From contig JAPEUQ010000002.1 in NCBI GenBank assembly GCA_027946365.1, forward strand, positions 3,906,001-3,970,000: DNA of 64,000 nt, written 5' to 3'. Made by a program: the position numbers and the translations under genes. Below the pieces are notes generated by a model. It saw only the letters and a list, made by a program, of their open reading frames with translations, had not been told where the DNA came from and ran no database searches. This DNA is from Kalmusia sp. IMI 367209 (taxonomy: Eukaryota; Ascomycota; Dothideomycetes; Pleosporales; Didymosphaeriaceae). Of the stretch, positions 23,627 through 35,432 are shown one piece after another; position 1 is the stretch's first letter, and the number at the start of each line of letters is the position of its first letter.

Positions 23627-25013
23627 TTAGAAGGCCGGTTTGGCGTTCTTAACTAATGTCTCGAAGTATGCCTGGTTCCACTCGCCGGCTTCAGGAGAAG
23701 GTTTGAAGGCATCTTCCTTACCACAGAAGGAGTCATAGCGAGTAGCGGAGGTGTCGCTAGTTCCGTCAGACTCACCACCAGGCTTGCCCCACACGAAGGC
23801 ATCGACAAGCTCAGCGCCTGTATCAGCGGTAGGTCGGACGCCAAAGCCTGCACCCTTGACGTTGCACCAGTCACCCCACTCCAAGCGAAGACCAGTGACA
23901 GCATTACTGAAAAAAGAAAATCAGTCACTTTTCAAGAGTGATTTCATATCGGATATGCAGGATTTGACTTACCGACCGGTGTCAACAATAGCGTGGTTAG
24001 GATGGCCAGCAGTCTTAAGAGCTGCACCGAAGAGCTCGACATACAATTTCTCGTTCTGGGCCTTGTTCCACTGAGCGTCGGTAGCAGTTGAGAATTCACC
24101 AGGAGTTTGGTCGCTAGATATGGTCAACTATGATTCTCAAGCTTGGAAGTCATGGACGACTCACAAGGAGTTCCACCCGGCAATGTTGGTGGCTACTCCA
24201 CGAACTTGGCTAGGGGAGCCTGCGGCTTTGTAAACCTTGGCAAGCCCTTCGGCACCGGGCTTGAGGTTGTCGTTCCAGCCCAACCAACCTCCGTGACCAG
24301 CATCGATGTACATGACGACATTGTCTAAGTTGAGTGTCTTCAATGCGTACGCGACACCCTCCTCGTAACCAGCCTTAGATTGCTGGCAGGTAGTCAGGTC
24401 AGCATTCGTGACCAGGTTAGGGAGGGAATCAGGCTCGATGATAAGAGCAAAGGCCTGGTCAGGATGCTCCTTCAGAATACCAGCGATAACTTTGTTACCA
24501 GTCAATTTTCATACTTGCTCAGCGTGGACTAACTCACCATCGATGTATTCAGTCTTGTACCTGTTGATTTCACCGACTGCCAATTCACCATTGGAAGCTT
24601 TCGCAGCACAGTCACGGCCGGGGAGATCATAGATGACGAGACCCAAGATATTCTTCGCAGGGATAGTCGTCGCAAGCTCGGTCTTCAGCTTCTGAATATT
24701 CGCGATGGTGTCGCTACGAAATCAGTCAGCAAATGAATATTATGGTGAAAGGGGTAGGGCGATTTGGTTTAACTCACAGCCAGAGGAAAGAACCGACATC
24801 TCCAACTTTGGCCGCAGCAGTGGCTAAGCTCTTATCGCTGAGATTCTTGACTGCTGCGTCGACTTCGGCCTTGTAGAATGAATTGGCGTGCAATGTGTAT
24901 GTTTTGAAGACATTTTCATTCGCGCTGAGCTTGAGTGCACGTTTGGCGACCGGCGCTGATGGCAGAGCAGCGGCGATAGTGGCCAGAGCCAGGAGTGAGG
25001 TGGATGTCTTCAT
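23627..25013 (-). CDS. Secreted glycoside hydrolase family 6 cellulase (cellobiohydrolase/endoglucanase)
   Basis: Five exons: 25013-24778, 24713-24538, 24489-24165, 24113-23973 and 23906-23627, giving 385 residues. Introns of 48-66 bp all have GTGAGT or GTAAGT donors. A signal peptide (MKTSTSLLALATIAAALPSA) is followed by a KR site. GH6 landmarks in order: YDLPGRDCAA with the general-acid-type Asp113, IIEPDSLPNLVTN with Asp158, YIDAGHGGWLGW, VDTGRNAVTGLR and LEWGDWCN. The spacing of the two Asp residues (45) is close to that in Trichoderma Cel6A (46). There is no CBM1 or linker, so it is a bare catalytic domain. It should cleave cellulose beta-1,4 bonds by inversion outside the cell; exo versus endo action cannot be decided by eye. 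Confidence 0.95.
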
Positions 25014-26165
25014 GTTGAAAGCAATATCGGTGCCTGATAGTGAATGTCGACGATGCTGACTTGTTGACTTGGATTTGAAGTCGTGGCACAGGTCGCTACC
25101 TTATATACCTAAGCCAAGGAGACCAGTCTTGAGCCTCTTCCTGAAGATTATGCCCGAGCCTCTGTGATTGCGGCGTCAGGCTATCATACTGCGATTTCCC
25201 GTCCGCTCATTTATTTCCGTACGAGGCACCCGTTGAGCCGCATCTTAGGGCAAGACTTCCATAGGATGGAAGAATTGGCTGTCCACACTTCCTTGTTGTT
25301 TCCACTCTGCGGCGACCGGACCGTATTCGAGTCGGGCCCCAGAAGATAGCGAAGTACCACGCGAACATTTCTGGATATTGCAACTTCTTGGGCATCCATT
25401 ACTTCCCTGAAGAGATCATCACAAATTGTGACGTATGGAGAAGGACAATGGCGTGCTTTGAATATGATAGGTACAACATGCGGTACAGGGAAGTATGCTA
25501 CGTGCGCTAAGTAGTCCCTAAGACGGACTCCAGGGCCGGTGGAGGACTAGGGTTCCGAGTGACATAGTATACAAGCTCTTGGGATTATCTATCCCGTGAT
25601 CGCGTATTCCCCGGGTTGCAAAGCTTGATGGCTGTTTCGAATAAAAAGTGCCGATCTGTTACCGTTTATGTAGCAAATCAACGCTCCGAGTGCTGAACAG
25701 GGAAAGGTGGGTCTGCAAGCCTAAATTACCTTGTGACGACGCTCGCGCATTCTCCCGGGTAAAATACTTACAAAATTTAATTTCCATAGAGCAGCCAACC
25801 GTCGATCGATCACTTGGCGATAATGTGAGTGGTGATTTCTTATTAATCCGCCGCATAGTCGGTTGTCAACCTGGTTAGTGGTTTCAAATGCCAACGCCTG
25901 CATAGTAACGATTCACATTTGGAAGTTTTCCAGAAGCATGGCATTTCTTGTCGCACAAAAACTCCAGCGAAAGATGCAGAGCCATCAACTTTCTAGAGAC
26001 CAGGATCCCCTACAATCATACATGACCAAAGCCGGTACACGATTGTTGAAAATAAGCTGCTTCAGTGTCCAAACGTTTAGAACTTTTCCCAGCCCGTATA
26101 TTTTTCATGTGTCAACTTGACGCGTTGGAGTAGTTTTGTGATGCTAGGCAAAAACCCATCAATCA
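25014..26165. other. Intergenic region, GH6 promoter side
   Basis: No coding region is supported. The GH6 gene is transcribed leftward from 25013, so its promoter lies in the first part. Confidence 0.5.
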
Positions 26166-26773
26166 TCAATAGGCCGAGCCTTGTCTGTCATCTACATGAG
26201 ATTGCACGTTAACATGGTGCCGAAATGGAACATCACGTGCACACTTACAATTCGCCCCCATTGCTTTCCGCAACTTCATCGTGACAGAATCAGCCTCGAG
26301 ATCTTTCTTATCACTCGTTTGAATCTCTACCGCATACGTCCTTATCACTTGCTTGACCTGCCCACTCTGAAAACTCATCTTCGCCTTCCGCATGATCTTC
26401 GTCTGTGGACCTGTCCATCGTCATTAGCTTGATCATAACTCACTATTGAGCAATTCCCTTCTTTCCATGCGCACTTTATTGAAGGTTCCACATTATACTC
26501 ACCCGCCCAGACAACGAAACAGAATTTCGTCCTCTCCGAATACTCATCGTTCCCCAATTTCATCCTCACATACGCGTACGCTGCCTCATCGTCTCCTAGA
26601 GTCTCACACATCTCCGCAATATCTCCGGTTCCCGTCTTGTCCAACTTCAGTGAGTCAGAAGTTGAAGATGCGTACTTGAGAACCAGCCACGTGGTCTCTG
26701 ATTTGTCGGATCGCACATCCTCGTACGCTTGCGCGATATCAGGATCGGAGAGGATGTCGCCTGGTGGGGCCAT
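26166..26773 (-). CDS. Coactosin-like actin-binding protein (ADF/cofilin homology domain)
   Basis: Three exons, 26773-26503, 26410-26249 and 26191-26166, give 152 residues. The introns (92 and 57 bp) have GTGAGT and GTAAGT donors; the last exon adds only the end of GANYDRQGSAY. The ADF-H signature is visible: AYEDVRSDKSETTWLVLKY, DEAAYAYVRMKLGNDEYSER, TKFCFVVWAG, then RKAKMSFQSGQVKQVIRTYA and a basic final helix. The single-domain length and the order of blocks match coactosin rather than cofilin. Such proteins bind F-actin in the cytoplasm. The intact frame across two introns supports the model. Confidence 0.88.
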
Positions 26774-27613
26774 GGTGTCTGCTCTATGTGGTTTTGATAG
26801 GGTCTCCGAACTATGGTTATGGGTTTTGGTCGAGGGTAGGTGATGGCGGTGAACGTGGTGGGGAGGAATTTGAGACTCGGCGTTAATGCGGGGCCATAAT
26901 TTTGGGGCTGAGTGTGACCAATAGGAGTTGAGATGCGCATTGTCTCAGATATGCGGCTAGAGTCTGAGCAAGATTCATCGTTCTGAATGTTGTTGACTTA
27001 TGTCACGATTTTGCGTTCTTGTGGGGACATGATCGCACCCCTCTGTCGAATTTAGGTGAATCATCGTTCGGATACCCACAATCGGCCCAACCTCAATTTA
27101 GGACACTACAGATCTTCCGAGGACCTGATAATATGATCTTGCTCCTAAAGGGGTCCGTAGTCCATTGCTCCCTACTCATAGATCTGGACTATGAGGGAGC
27201 CTCGGGGCCCCAGCACCTAATCGAGGGACTTTGATGAAACCTGGGCTGAAAATCGTCACGTGTATAACCTATCAAGAGCTTAGTCAGCCACAACAAATGG
27301 GTCTCCATTCCGAGCCCTGAGAACGTTCTTCTATCCTGTAAGGTGCTGCTGTATAAGTTTCGAGACATTCTTATTACTCGGCCCCACAATATTTGCAAAG
27401 TGTACTCATCGAATCGCAGGGCGAGATGCCCGAGTCGCCCCCTTCAACCAGAAAAAGTAAAAAGCGCCAACCGCAACTTCAACGCAACTCCAGTTCCTGA
27501 GCGTAAATATCCTATATAAATACTAAAAGAGTAAACGACAACGCACTAGTTAAAGCTGAGCCTGCAATGTACGTCTCGGAAAGGAATCTGATTCTTTACA
27601 CTTCGAGAACAGT
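26774..27613. other. Intergenic region
   Basis: No gene is supported. It contains the coactosin-like gene promoter near 26774-27000. Confidence 0.5.
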
Positions 27614-29020
27614 TCATTCTTCTTCCCACCTACTTGATGCTGCACTTGACGGTATCATAAATAATTTCTTCAAGAATTCCGCGTCGCTCTTATCCCATAG
27701 GTATCTCTCCGTTTGTTGCTCAACCATGATGCCATGTTCGTGACTTCGAGGCGCGATACGGACCTTGAAATACCCAGGCTTTGCAACAAGACCAGGCTCG
27801 ATGGCATGTACGTTAGGGTTCTCTACTCCATTTGTATCCGATGCTGGACGAAACTTAATACAACTAGTGTCTGCACGAATATCAGACCATTTAATCGCAT
27901 TTTTCACAGCTTAAATCCAATCCTCCGATTTCAATTTGAGCCTGATCAATTGACCGCGAGACGAACGACGGCCCTGCTTCTTCGCAAGCTTTATGTTCTT
28001 TAACAAGGCTGTACGAGATATTAACGCAAGCCAGAAGAGTATTCTTCCAGGCCCGTGCCGCGCATTTGAACTTGGTGCCTGGAAACCAATCTGGGAGATA
28101 TCTAAACTTTGAGACCATGTCTACTAGCCATCTCCCAGGCATGATAGCTTAGCTGAATTGCTCGAGAGCGCCATCAGCAAAAGTGATCAAAAGATCCGGT
28201 TTACGTGTGTCAATTTTGGAGTCGTAAAGGACTCTGGGAATAGATCAGCTCGTTTGTCTGCCATAAAGATTAGTAAAAGGCGTAGGGCGAATATACTAGA
28301 ATGACATATCTATGAGTATGATTCCGAATACTAAGTCAAGTCGTATAAGATTAAACCTTATACAAGACACTTGAAGAGCGTGTATAAAGTCCACGCCTTT
28401 GTCAGGTGTTGATGAAAGTTTCAGAAATCGTAAAACATGAGTTACGATTTGAGATCCTCAAGAAGGTTTACGCCTGAGTTCTGCTTTATTCGTCAAGAAA
28501 ACGACCAGACATGGCCTCCTGCATTGAATGATATTGGGAAACGGCTATTTTAGAACGAGTCGCTATTGTGCATACTTGCGATACCATCGATGCGTGGCCT
28601 TGGTCTGTATGCCAGACATAGTGTCGATCTAGCCAACCCTGCTACCGAATCAGCTCCCATTACATCAAAATTTGTTTCGCGTGTCACTGACATATCGAAG
28701 CCGAATATCGTCCTCGGTCTTCTAGAGTGTATGGCAAAGCGTTGCTCCATTAGTTCCAGTGCGGCTTTCCTATCGTGAATAAAGATCATTGTTTGTCCTA
28801 GAACAATCACCAAGCTAATCGGCCCGTATTTGTCACTATTTTTCAGCCAGTGTAAGCACTCAGGCATTCCTGGCGGCGGGAGATCGTTCATGTTGCCAAC
28901 CAATGGTAGGCCTCTGGGGCCCGGTGGAAGTTCGCTATTCGTCTGTCTATACCTCGCTACAGTTCTTGTGAGATTTTACAGAATGAGTAATACTAGAGTC
29001 GTTGTAATTGCGGATGTCAT
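27614..29020 (-). pseudogene. Cytochrome P450 pseudogene lacking the haem-binding core
   Basis: From ATG 29020: a short hydrophobic anchor (TTTLVLLIL), then a stop (28976-28978), then ELPPGPRGLPLVGNMNDLPP, the classic P450 proline hinge, and GPISLVIVLGQTMIFIHDRKAALELMEQR and FAIHSRRPRTIFGFDM. After about 400 bp of stop-filled sequence, 28142-27900 gives PGRWLVDMVSKFRYLPDWFP and ...WKNTLLACVNISYSLVKEH, the middle of an O-methylsterigmatocystin-oxidoreductase-type P450. Then, in another frame, 27907-27614 gives a C-terminus (F.PASDTNGVENP, YFKVRIAPRSHEHG). The I-helix, ExxR and Cys-haem loop are absent: a deletion lies between about 27890 and 27910. It cannot encode an active enzyme. Confidence 0.8.
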
Positions 29021-30277
29021 GGTAACGCTCGAATGTTGATACGACTATTCTTTGAAGTGAAGATGCGGAGTCGCAGCATGATCGCCAAGCACTAGAACGA
29101 CATAATAGATGGCTTACCAGGCAAAAGCCCTTGGTTGGTTGTTTGGAAAATCCTTCATCCCACAAGGTTTCAGTTGGCCCTACAATTGCGGACTTCTTGC
29201 AAATAAGCCCCGGTTCCCGAAGCTAAACGGGGGTTGAATCCGGGGCTAAATTCCAAATCCGGTGGTAAGGGTCAACTCGACTTGATTCTTAGAATGGCTA
29301 GAACAGAACCTCCAGGTGAACGTGCGCTGATTAGGGAGTGTCTCCACTCGACTCGAAGGATTATCATGATTGATAGGACTTTTTTGAAGTCTTTGGCAAA
29401 GTGATACACGCAGAAAGCGTCGCCAATACAAAGCATCTTTGGGTAATTGACCCATATGAGTAAAATATGTCCGAAAGATGGTGTCAGCTATCAGCTAGCT
29501 GTTGGTTCGCGTTGTCTCTGAGAATTTCGATCCCAATCGAAACATTTCTGCCTCCAGCGTGTGAAGACAGAACCTGAAAATGGAGAATATCTAATGACGC
29601 TCTTGAACGGACAGACCGGCCCACAATAGTTAGAAACCATGCCCACGAATATCTCGAGAGCAGCTAGTGTCTAGGTGAAACGTACCAATTGACCCTTCGC
29701 AGAAATAAATTGGAGCTTAGGATGTGGTGAGAGGACCGAGGCCGAACGTCTAGATCCTCCCGCGATCTCATCATTTACAACAATAGTAAACATGATCATC
29801 GCAAAAAGCGTCTGGTTGTGGCGTCCATAGCTGGTGCGCTAAGACTGTTTCGGCCACGACTTTGGCCGGAAGGTGACGCTTCCGAACGCGAATGGAAGAA
29901 CCCTAATCTTTTCCATCACTAGACCTCGTCATAACGCCACAAGATCCCTCTCGACAAGACACGAAATGATCATGACGATTAGCGGCATGATGATTGGCTA
30001 CGCTTCTAGCGGAAAGATGCGTTGCCGGCAACCTTCACGATGGTTTCCTTTTTGGGGCATGTTGCTCACTACGTAGTTGAAATTCGGTCACATCGCGGCA
30101 TATTGTAGGCAGAAGCGAAGCCCATTCAAGAGAGCTAATCATATCTTCGGAATTACGCATCCGTAATGAGAAGTCTTGTCGCTGAAAGATAGGAGTATTC
30201 AAAAGCGTGTGCAGGTCCCCCAGGCTGCGTGCGATATTCCGTTCTCAATCCTCTCTCTGTGTTCATACTCTCTCAAC
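29021..30277. other. Intergenic region with an inverted repeat
   Basis: No gene is supported. It holds the former P450 promoter, including the GC-rich inverted repeat at 29206-29247, and the promoter of the globin-like gene. Confidence 0.5.
29206..29247. promoter_or_regulatory. GC-rich imperfect inverted repeat upstream of the P450 pseudogene
   Basis: The arms AGCCCCGG and CCGGGGCT enclose a second pair, CCCG and CGGG. It lies about 190 bp upstream of the P450 start. Paired CGG/CCG triplets are the usual target of fungal Zn2Cys6 regulators, so this may be a relict regulator site. No footprint evidence exists. Confidence 0.35.
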
Positions 30278-31249
30278 ATGCGTTATTCTACCATTACTGC
30301 CGTATTGGGCACATTCAGTTCTGCCTTTGCTCAGAACATGTCACTGTGCGATAAATACACGACCGCGCTTTTAAAAGACAACAATGCCACGAACCAATAT
30401 ACTCTCCTGACACTGCTCGTCAACACTGTCGTTATCGGAAACTACACGCAACCGAACATGAACGCAGTGCCAGGAATTCTTGCGAAAGGCGATTTCAAAG
30501 GTGAAGAGGTTAATCTGCTCCCTTATTTCGATGGCTCTTTGATGTCCAGCAATCGCGGGGGTTCTAGAGGAGTCTCAATCAATTTCCTCGACGACGGGGG
30601 CGCTGCACCGCTGATGCAGAATATGCCTGCCAACACGACCAACTCGAACCAGTAGTGAGCATCCACTGCGGCTTAAATTAATGCTCCTTTGCGCTGATAA
30701 AGAAAAAGTTTTCTGCTCACCCACCTTTACCAATTTTTCGGAAAGCTTCTTGACTGCTCTGGCTACGGTAGCATGGGCTTCCCTAAGTACAGCGGCCACG
30801 ACATGGCATCCGCACACGCTTTCATGGATATCAGCCCCGCCGAATTCGGATACTTCGTCCAACAGGTCGGCCTCGCAGCTACGTCGTTCGGCGTCACCGA
30901 GGATGACGTGTCGGCCGTCGCGATGGCGCTGCAGAAGCTGTTTGGTTACAGGTGTAGCCCAGCGGCTACAGTAATCCCAGAGCAGGGCGCAACACTTAAC
31001 AGTATCTGCCAGAACGAAGAATGTCCCCTTGATCCTATGCCCACATGTGCGGCCTACCCGAACAATGGAACGGCAATGGAGCCGCAGATGGCGAGCGGTA
31101 CAATGAACGGAACGATGCCGAGCTCGACTGGTATGACGCCGTCGACGACAACGTCTACCGGAGCTCCGGACTTCACAGGAGCTGCCGTTGCTCAAGGAGC
31201 CGGGATGGCAGTATTGATAGGAGGATTGGCTGTCGCTATTGTATTGTAA
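30278..31249 (+). CDS. Secreted, probably GPI-anchored, globin-like protein
   Basis: Exons 30278-30654 and 30709-31249 give 305 residues. The 54-bp intron starts GTGAGC and ends AAAAAG. The start at 30278 gives a signal peptide (MRYSTITAVLGTFSSAFA). The part around the junction (LLTHLYQFFGKLLDC, then FPKYSGHDMASAHAFMDISP, AEFGYFVQQVG) follows the pattern of truncated (group I-like) globins, where DM...AH carries the proximal haem His and a short helix pair follows. Downstream come cysteines, a Ser/Thr/Pro-rich stretch and a C-terminal hydrophobic tail (AVLIGGLAVAIVL) preceded by small residues, as expected for GPI attachment. Several NxS/T sites are present. The globin reading is from pattern only; haem binding is not shown. 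Confidence 0.7.
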
Positions 31250-33022
31250 CCAGCACGTCTCAACATACACACTCTATGTTTACTTCATTAATATCCCTTG
31301 AAATAATATTTGGACTATTGAACATTTGTCCCTATCGATGCTGACCAGTTCCAATAAGCCCTGCAGCGGTTTTTCTGATGTACACACATTTTATCCGCTA
31401 TGTGCGTTCGTCTCCTTAACATACATCTTCCCATGCACCATTTTGGTTGGCTTAGATACCTCTATATCGAAAGGCTTCTGCTTTTTAGAAGCTTCTAAGC
31501 TAGTAATTCTTCGCACTAGAGATACTTAGGTCTATGACCGATTCATTCGTATTAAATTAAAAAGTATAATTTGGATTAGACTTTCTACGTACACTATCCT
31601 ATATGTAGTAAATTATGTCTATTATAATATTATATTATTTCCAAAGTATATAAAGACAAGTGTATCTATATATTACTTTTATTTCTTATTAGTAGTAACT
31701 TCAACCTTATGATCAATACCAATATCTTCCCTAGGACCAACAACAAGAGGCCAGCAGCCACATAACTGTAAACAACCAAGCGGGCCCTCAGATATTTAAG
31801 GATATAAGCGATCAAGGTAAGCATCTTTCGTTTACGACTACATTCATAATATCTGATAGCAGGAAGATTATCTTCCCACCACCAAAGGCGTAAGGACTAG
31901 CGGCGATGGAAACGACAGTCGCCACCAGAGCATGAGTGGCATGCGGCTGACACGAGACGAGAACGTAATACCTCCATGAATGCCCTCAGCCGAAAGCAAC
32001 ACAATGCGCATTGGACAAAGCATTGAAGCAGCGACCCAGGAACGCCCTACGCCCCACCAAGCAACGCAAGCGATTTCCGCCACACCATGCTTTGCTAAGA
32101 AAACCTCCTCAGAAGGTGTCACCGAGCGTCCTTGATACTTTAACAAGTTACGGTGATGAGATTGGCACCGAAAGAAACAGGAATGGCCCAGGACTTCATC
32201 ACAGCAGCCGATATACTATTTTCACGGCCTTACAGAGCACATAAACGTGCCCTTTCCTGCAATAGCTCAAGGAAGGATTGAATACATGGTTAACATCATC
32301 TTAGGTGCACGCCTTGACAGCGGAAGACTGCAGTAAAGTATCCGTTGCGCTGGATCTGAGGCAGATGTGGAATGGTATAATACATCTGATCTAGTACTCC
32401 GTGAACATATGTGGTTCTTGCTCCGACTAGGGTGGCGTCATTCACGTTGTCATAGCCTTGGCCGCGTTCGAAGGGCTTTTCAGTAGAGGGGGACGGTTGT
32501 AGGTTGATTTAGCTACGTGGCTCACCACATGGATAGGAGAAAAGTGGGCTGATATGTCTTGTTCTGGGGCCAGAACGAATTGACTTAGCCTACTCGCTGC
32601 TTTCAAATTTGGATCAATGATAGCGTGAGAAATGAAATAAGTGAAATGAATGAAAGGCAACATTCATTTTGTTATACATCTAATCGCCTACTTTGATATT
32701 CAATATTAACTCATAGAGACAATATGATTCCCCTCCTACTCTTGCCCTGCATCCTCTTGCTAATGTATACCACCTTTAGAGTAGTACTGGGTTAAAGGCC
32801 TCGCCTCAGGCGAACATGACTTAACTTGAAAAATAGTAAAAAGCCCTTTAGTACAGGAGAAAGGAGCCTATCAAAGGTTGTGGTTAAGCCCTACCACCGG
32901 TAGACCTCTGAGCCGCTAGTATACACATACTGAATAGCGCTTACCCATATGGATCCCAGGCGTCACCAGCATTTTCCTGATTTAGTAGGCTCTTTCTTGG
33001 AGGCCCGGATGACTCTTACCTG
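31250..33022. other. AT-rich gene-poor region
   Basis: No intact gene. 31520-31720 is very AT-rich. Plus and minus frames at 31868-32244 look like translated repeat or relic sequence but match no family I recognise. Confidence 0.5.
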
Positions 33023-33417
33023 GGCATGTAGTGGACAAAAAAGCTCGGACTTACAAGATCGCTTATACATTAAAACAACTTACACAACCTTATAACAATA
33101 ATTTCTAAAAGGCCTACTAAAGCGCTTCTACGATAAATTTTCATTGCTTAATTATTTGAACACCTACAATATTATAGATGCAGGGTACTATGATCTTCTA
33201 CTGTGTACAATACCCTAGTTTCATGTTGAAAGACACGCCTTCTTAAAACTAAGAAATAGGCTTATATATAGTTGATAGTGTATTTGGAGGCCTTTAATCT
33301 TAAAATTTATGACATAATTAAATACATCTTGGATATTGACTTTGCACGATTATTCGTATAGCTGACAGATTATTAAGCTATACTACGAAGTCCGAACTTT
33401 TTTGTCCACCACGTGCC
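33023..33417. mobile_element. MITE-like element with ~30-bp terminal inverted repeats
   Basis: The left end (33023-33052) and the reverse complement of the right end (33388-33417) match at 27 of 30 positions; the core GTGGACAAAAAAG-TCGGACTT differs at one base. All three mismatches are C/T or G/A transitions. The 395-bp AT-rich interior has no coding frame. This is the form of a non-autonomous DNA transposon, possibly Tc1/mariner-derived. A clear target-site duplication was not seen. Confidence 0.75.
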
Positions 33418-33746
33418 AGCTTTCGTACGATAGGGATTGAAAATGAGACCATGGAATTTGAAAGCCTCAGGTTGTGGATTTGTAAAGATCTTAGTAAGAA
33501 GCTGCATGCGGAGATCCAAGGTGGAGTTAGGATGAAAGATGATGGTGCGAGTTGGCTATGTATGGAAAGGTCAGGAATGATGTGATAGAATATGGCATGC
33601 GGGGATTTGGGGGGGCTATGGATGAGGCTGACTGTACACTTTGACTGTGAATAGAGGTCTTCTATATAAGATTAAAGTTTCTCAGCACTTGTAATATTGA
33701 GCAGCCTTTGAAGCCGTTATTCTCTTAAATCTTCATCCAGTTCAAA

Positions 33747-34742
33747 ATGACTACCACCGTTGTTGTCGGCGCCTCGCGCGGAATTGGGGTATGTACATAA
33801 GACTATATCCCTCATAGCATAGATACCCTCGAACTATGAAGCAGAAGCTAACGTCCTCTAGTACCAATTCATCCGAACCCTCGCTGCGGAAGGAAACACC
33901 GTGATTGCCACCGCCCGCAATGTCGCCGACCTCGAAGGCAAGGTGAAAGCTGACAAGATCCCAAACACGCACGTAGTCCAAGCCGACCTCACATCCGCGG
34001 ACTCCCTGAAAGCCGCCGCCAAGGCCACATCGTCCCTGGTCAACGGCCAAATCGACCATCTGCTCATTAATGGCGCCTTCCTCTCATCAACGGGCGGCAT
34101 GAACCCCACCGATTTCGCCGACAAGCCCGAACTCTTCCTCGAAGAGCTCAGGAAGAGCGACGAGGCGAACATCGCCGGCCCCCTCTTCGCGATCATCGCC
34201 TTCCTGCCGCTCCTCCGTGTGGGCAAGGAAAAGCGCGTGACGTACATTTCCTCCAGCGTCGCCGACGTGCCCGAGACCATCGAGACGCGCATCGCGAACT
34301 CAGTGCCCTATTCCGTGAGCAAGGCGGGCGGAAATATCATTATTACGAAATTTGCGGCTGAGCTACAGGACGAGGGGTTCACTTTTCTAAGTATTGCGCC
34401 TGGCGCGGTGGCGACGGAGGCACTGACGGACATGTCAAAATGTGAGTTATCCTTTTCTTTTCTTTTTCTTGTAGAGGCGTAACTCTGTCATGTGGGGGTT
34501 ATGTTCATGAAATTTTAAATATACTTGGCAATGATACTAACAAAGGTTTTCCAGTCACCGACGAGGAGAAGGCGAAGATACAAGTTATGTTTGGCAGGAT
34601 GATGCAGAAGTACCCCGGGTGGAAGGGCCCCATCTCTCCCGAGGAGAGCGTAAAGAGGATTCTCAACGTCGTAAAGAACTCAAAGGTGGAGCAGAGTGGC
34701 CAATTCTTAAGCTACTGGGGTAACACCACCCATTGGCTGTAA
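33747..34742 (+). CDS. Short-chain dehydrogenase/reductase (SDR), NAD(P)-dependent
   Basis: Three exons, 33747-33788, 33862-34441 and 34555-34742, give 269 residues. Introns of 73 and 113 bp have GTATGT and GTGAGT donors. The Rossmann glycine motif spans the first intron edge (VVVGASRGIG). An ARNVADL cofactor-side segment, LLINGAF (replacing the usual NNAG) and the catalytic YISSS...YSVSK pair follow, then SIAPGAVATEALTDM. The C-terminus (FLSYWGNTTHWL) is typical of small fungal classical SDRs. The substrate is not predictable. No pathway partner is adjacent: the nearest upstream feature is the MITE, downstream is a decayed secreted-protein gene. Confidence 0.9.
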
Positions 34743-34919
34743 AGGATATACAGTAGGAAGAATCTATTTAGGAAGTCAGTTGGAATGAATAGAGCTATAC
34801 TCAGCGTTTTGGGGCTTTCGAGAAGAAACCTCGGCTAAAGCATCATCCATTGATCGATAGAAGTGAAGGAAAATGGCTGATGGATATGTTTATCTGCCTA
34901 TCTAGCTATATACGGTGGA

Positions 34920-35432
34920 CTGAAACTCTTATTCATCACAACCATCATGCCTCTCATTGCCCCTCATAGTGTACTGGGTTGCCTTTACCTCCGCTTCGGG
35001 TAACGCTTTGCATTGCCATCCAATGGCTTCGTGCATTCCGGAGCATTACGAGAAAATTGCCGTAAAGGCGTTGATGGAGGAGTGCACGCTTGAGGCAGAT
35101 ATATTAGAAGTCACCAAAGTCTGTCGCACCGGACAGACCTACTCAATACTATCTCCAAACTTCAGCGATGAACGAGGAAGCCATTCAAAGGGCCTAAAAC
35201 TTACTCGATTCATCTGGAGACATCCCATAGCAACTGGTTTGCCGAGGTTTATACCTGCTGCGCAGAGACGTTCCGTAACGAAGGAAAATATGCAGTGCAT
35301 GTTTTCGACAAGCACGATGATGATGATGATACTGCTGCTCCTACCCGGGTCTCGGACTCTGTGCCTCTTGGACGACGCTTTTCGACTTATCAGCAGACTG
35401 CTTCAGCCATGCACGAGCCTTGGAACGCTTGA
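34920..35432 (+). pseudogene. Decayed secreted-protein gene
   Basis: A signal-peptide-like stretch (KLLFITTIMPLIA) follows a CTG where an ATG would be expected (34920). One frame then carries ALHCHPMASCIPEHYEKIAV and MEECTLEADILEVTKVCRTG. A second frame carries NEEAIQRA-stop-NLLDSSGDIP-stop, and a third carries SNWFAEVYTCCAETFRNEGK and a C-terminus ending TASAMHEPWNA at 35432. Both stops in the second frame are one C-to-T change from Gln codons. The pieces are collinear and protein-like, so I read them as one broken gene. I do not recognise the family. Confidence 0.5.

Noticed and set aside
30575..31270. 231-codon minus-strand frame
   Set aside because: Antisense of the globin-like gene's exons.
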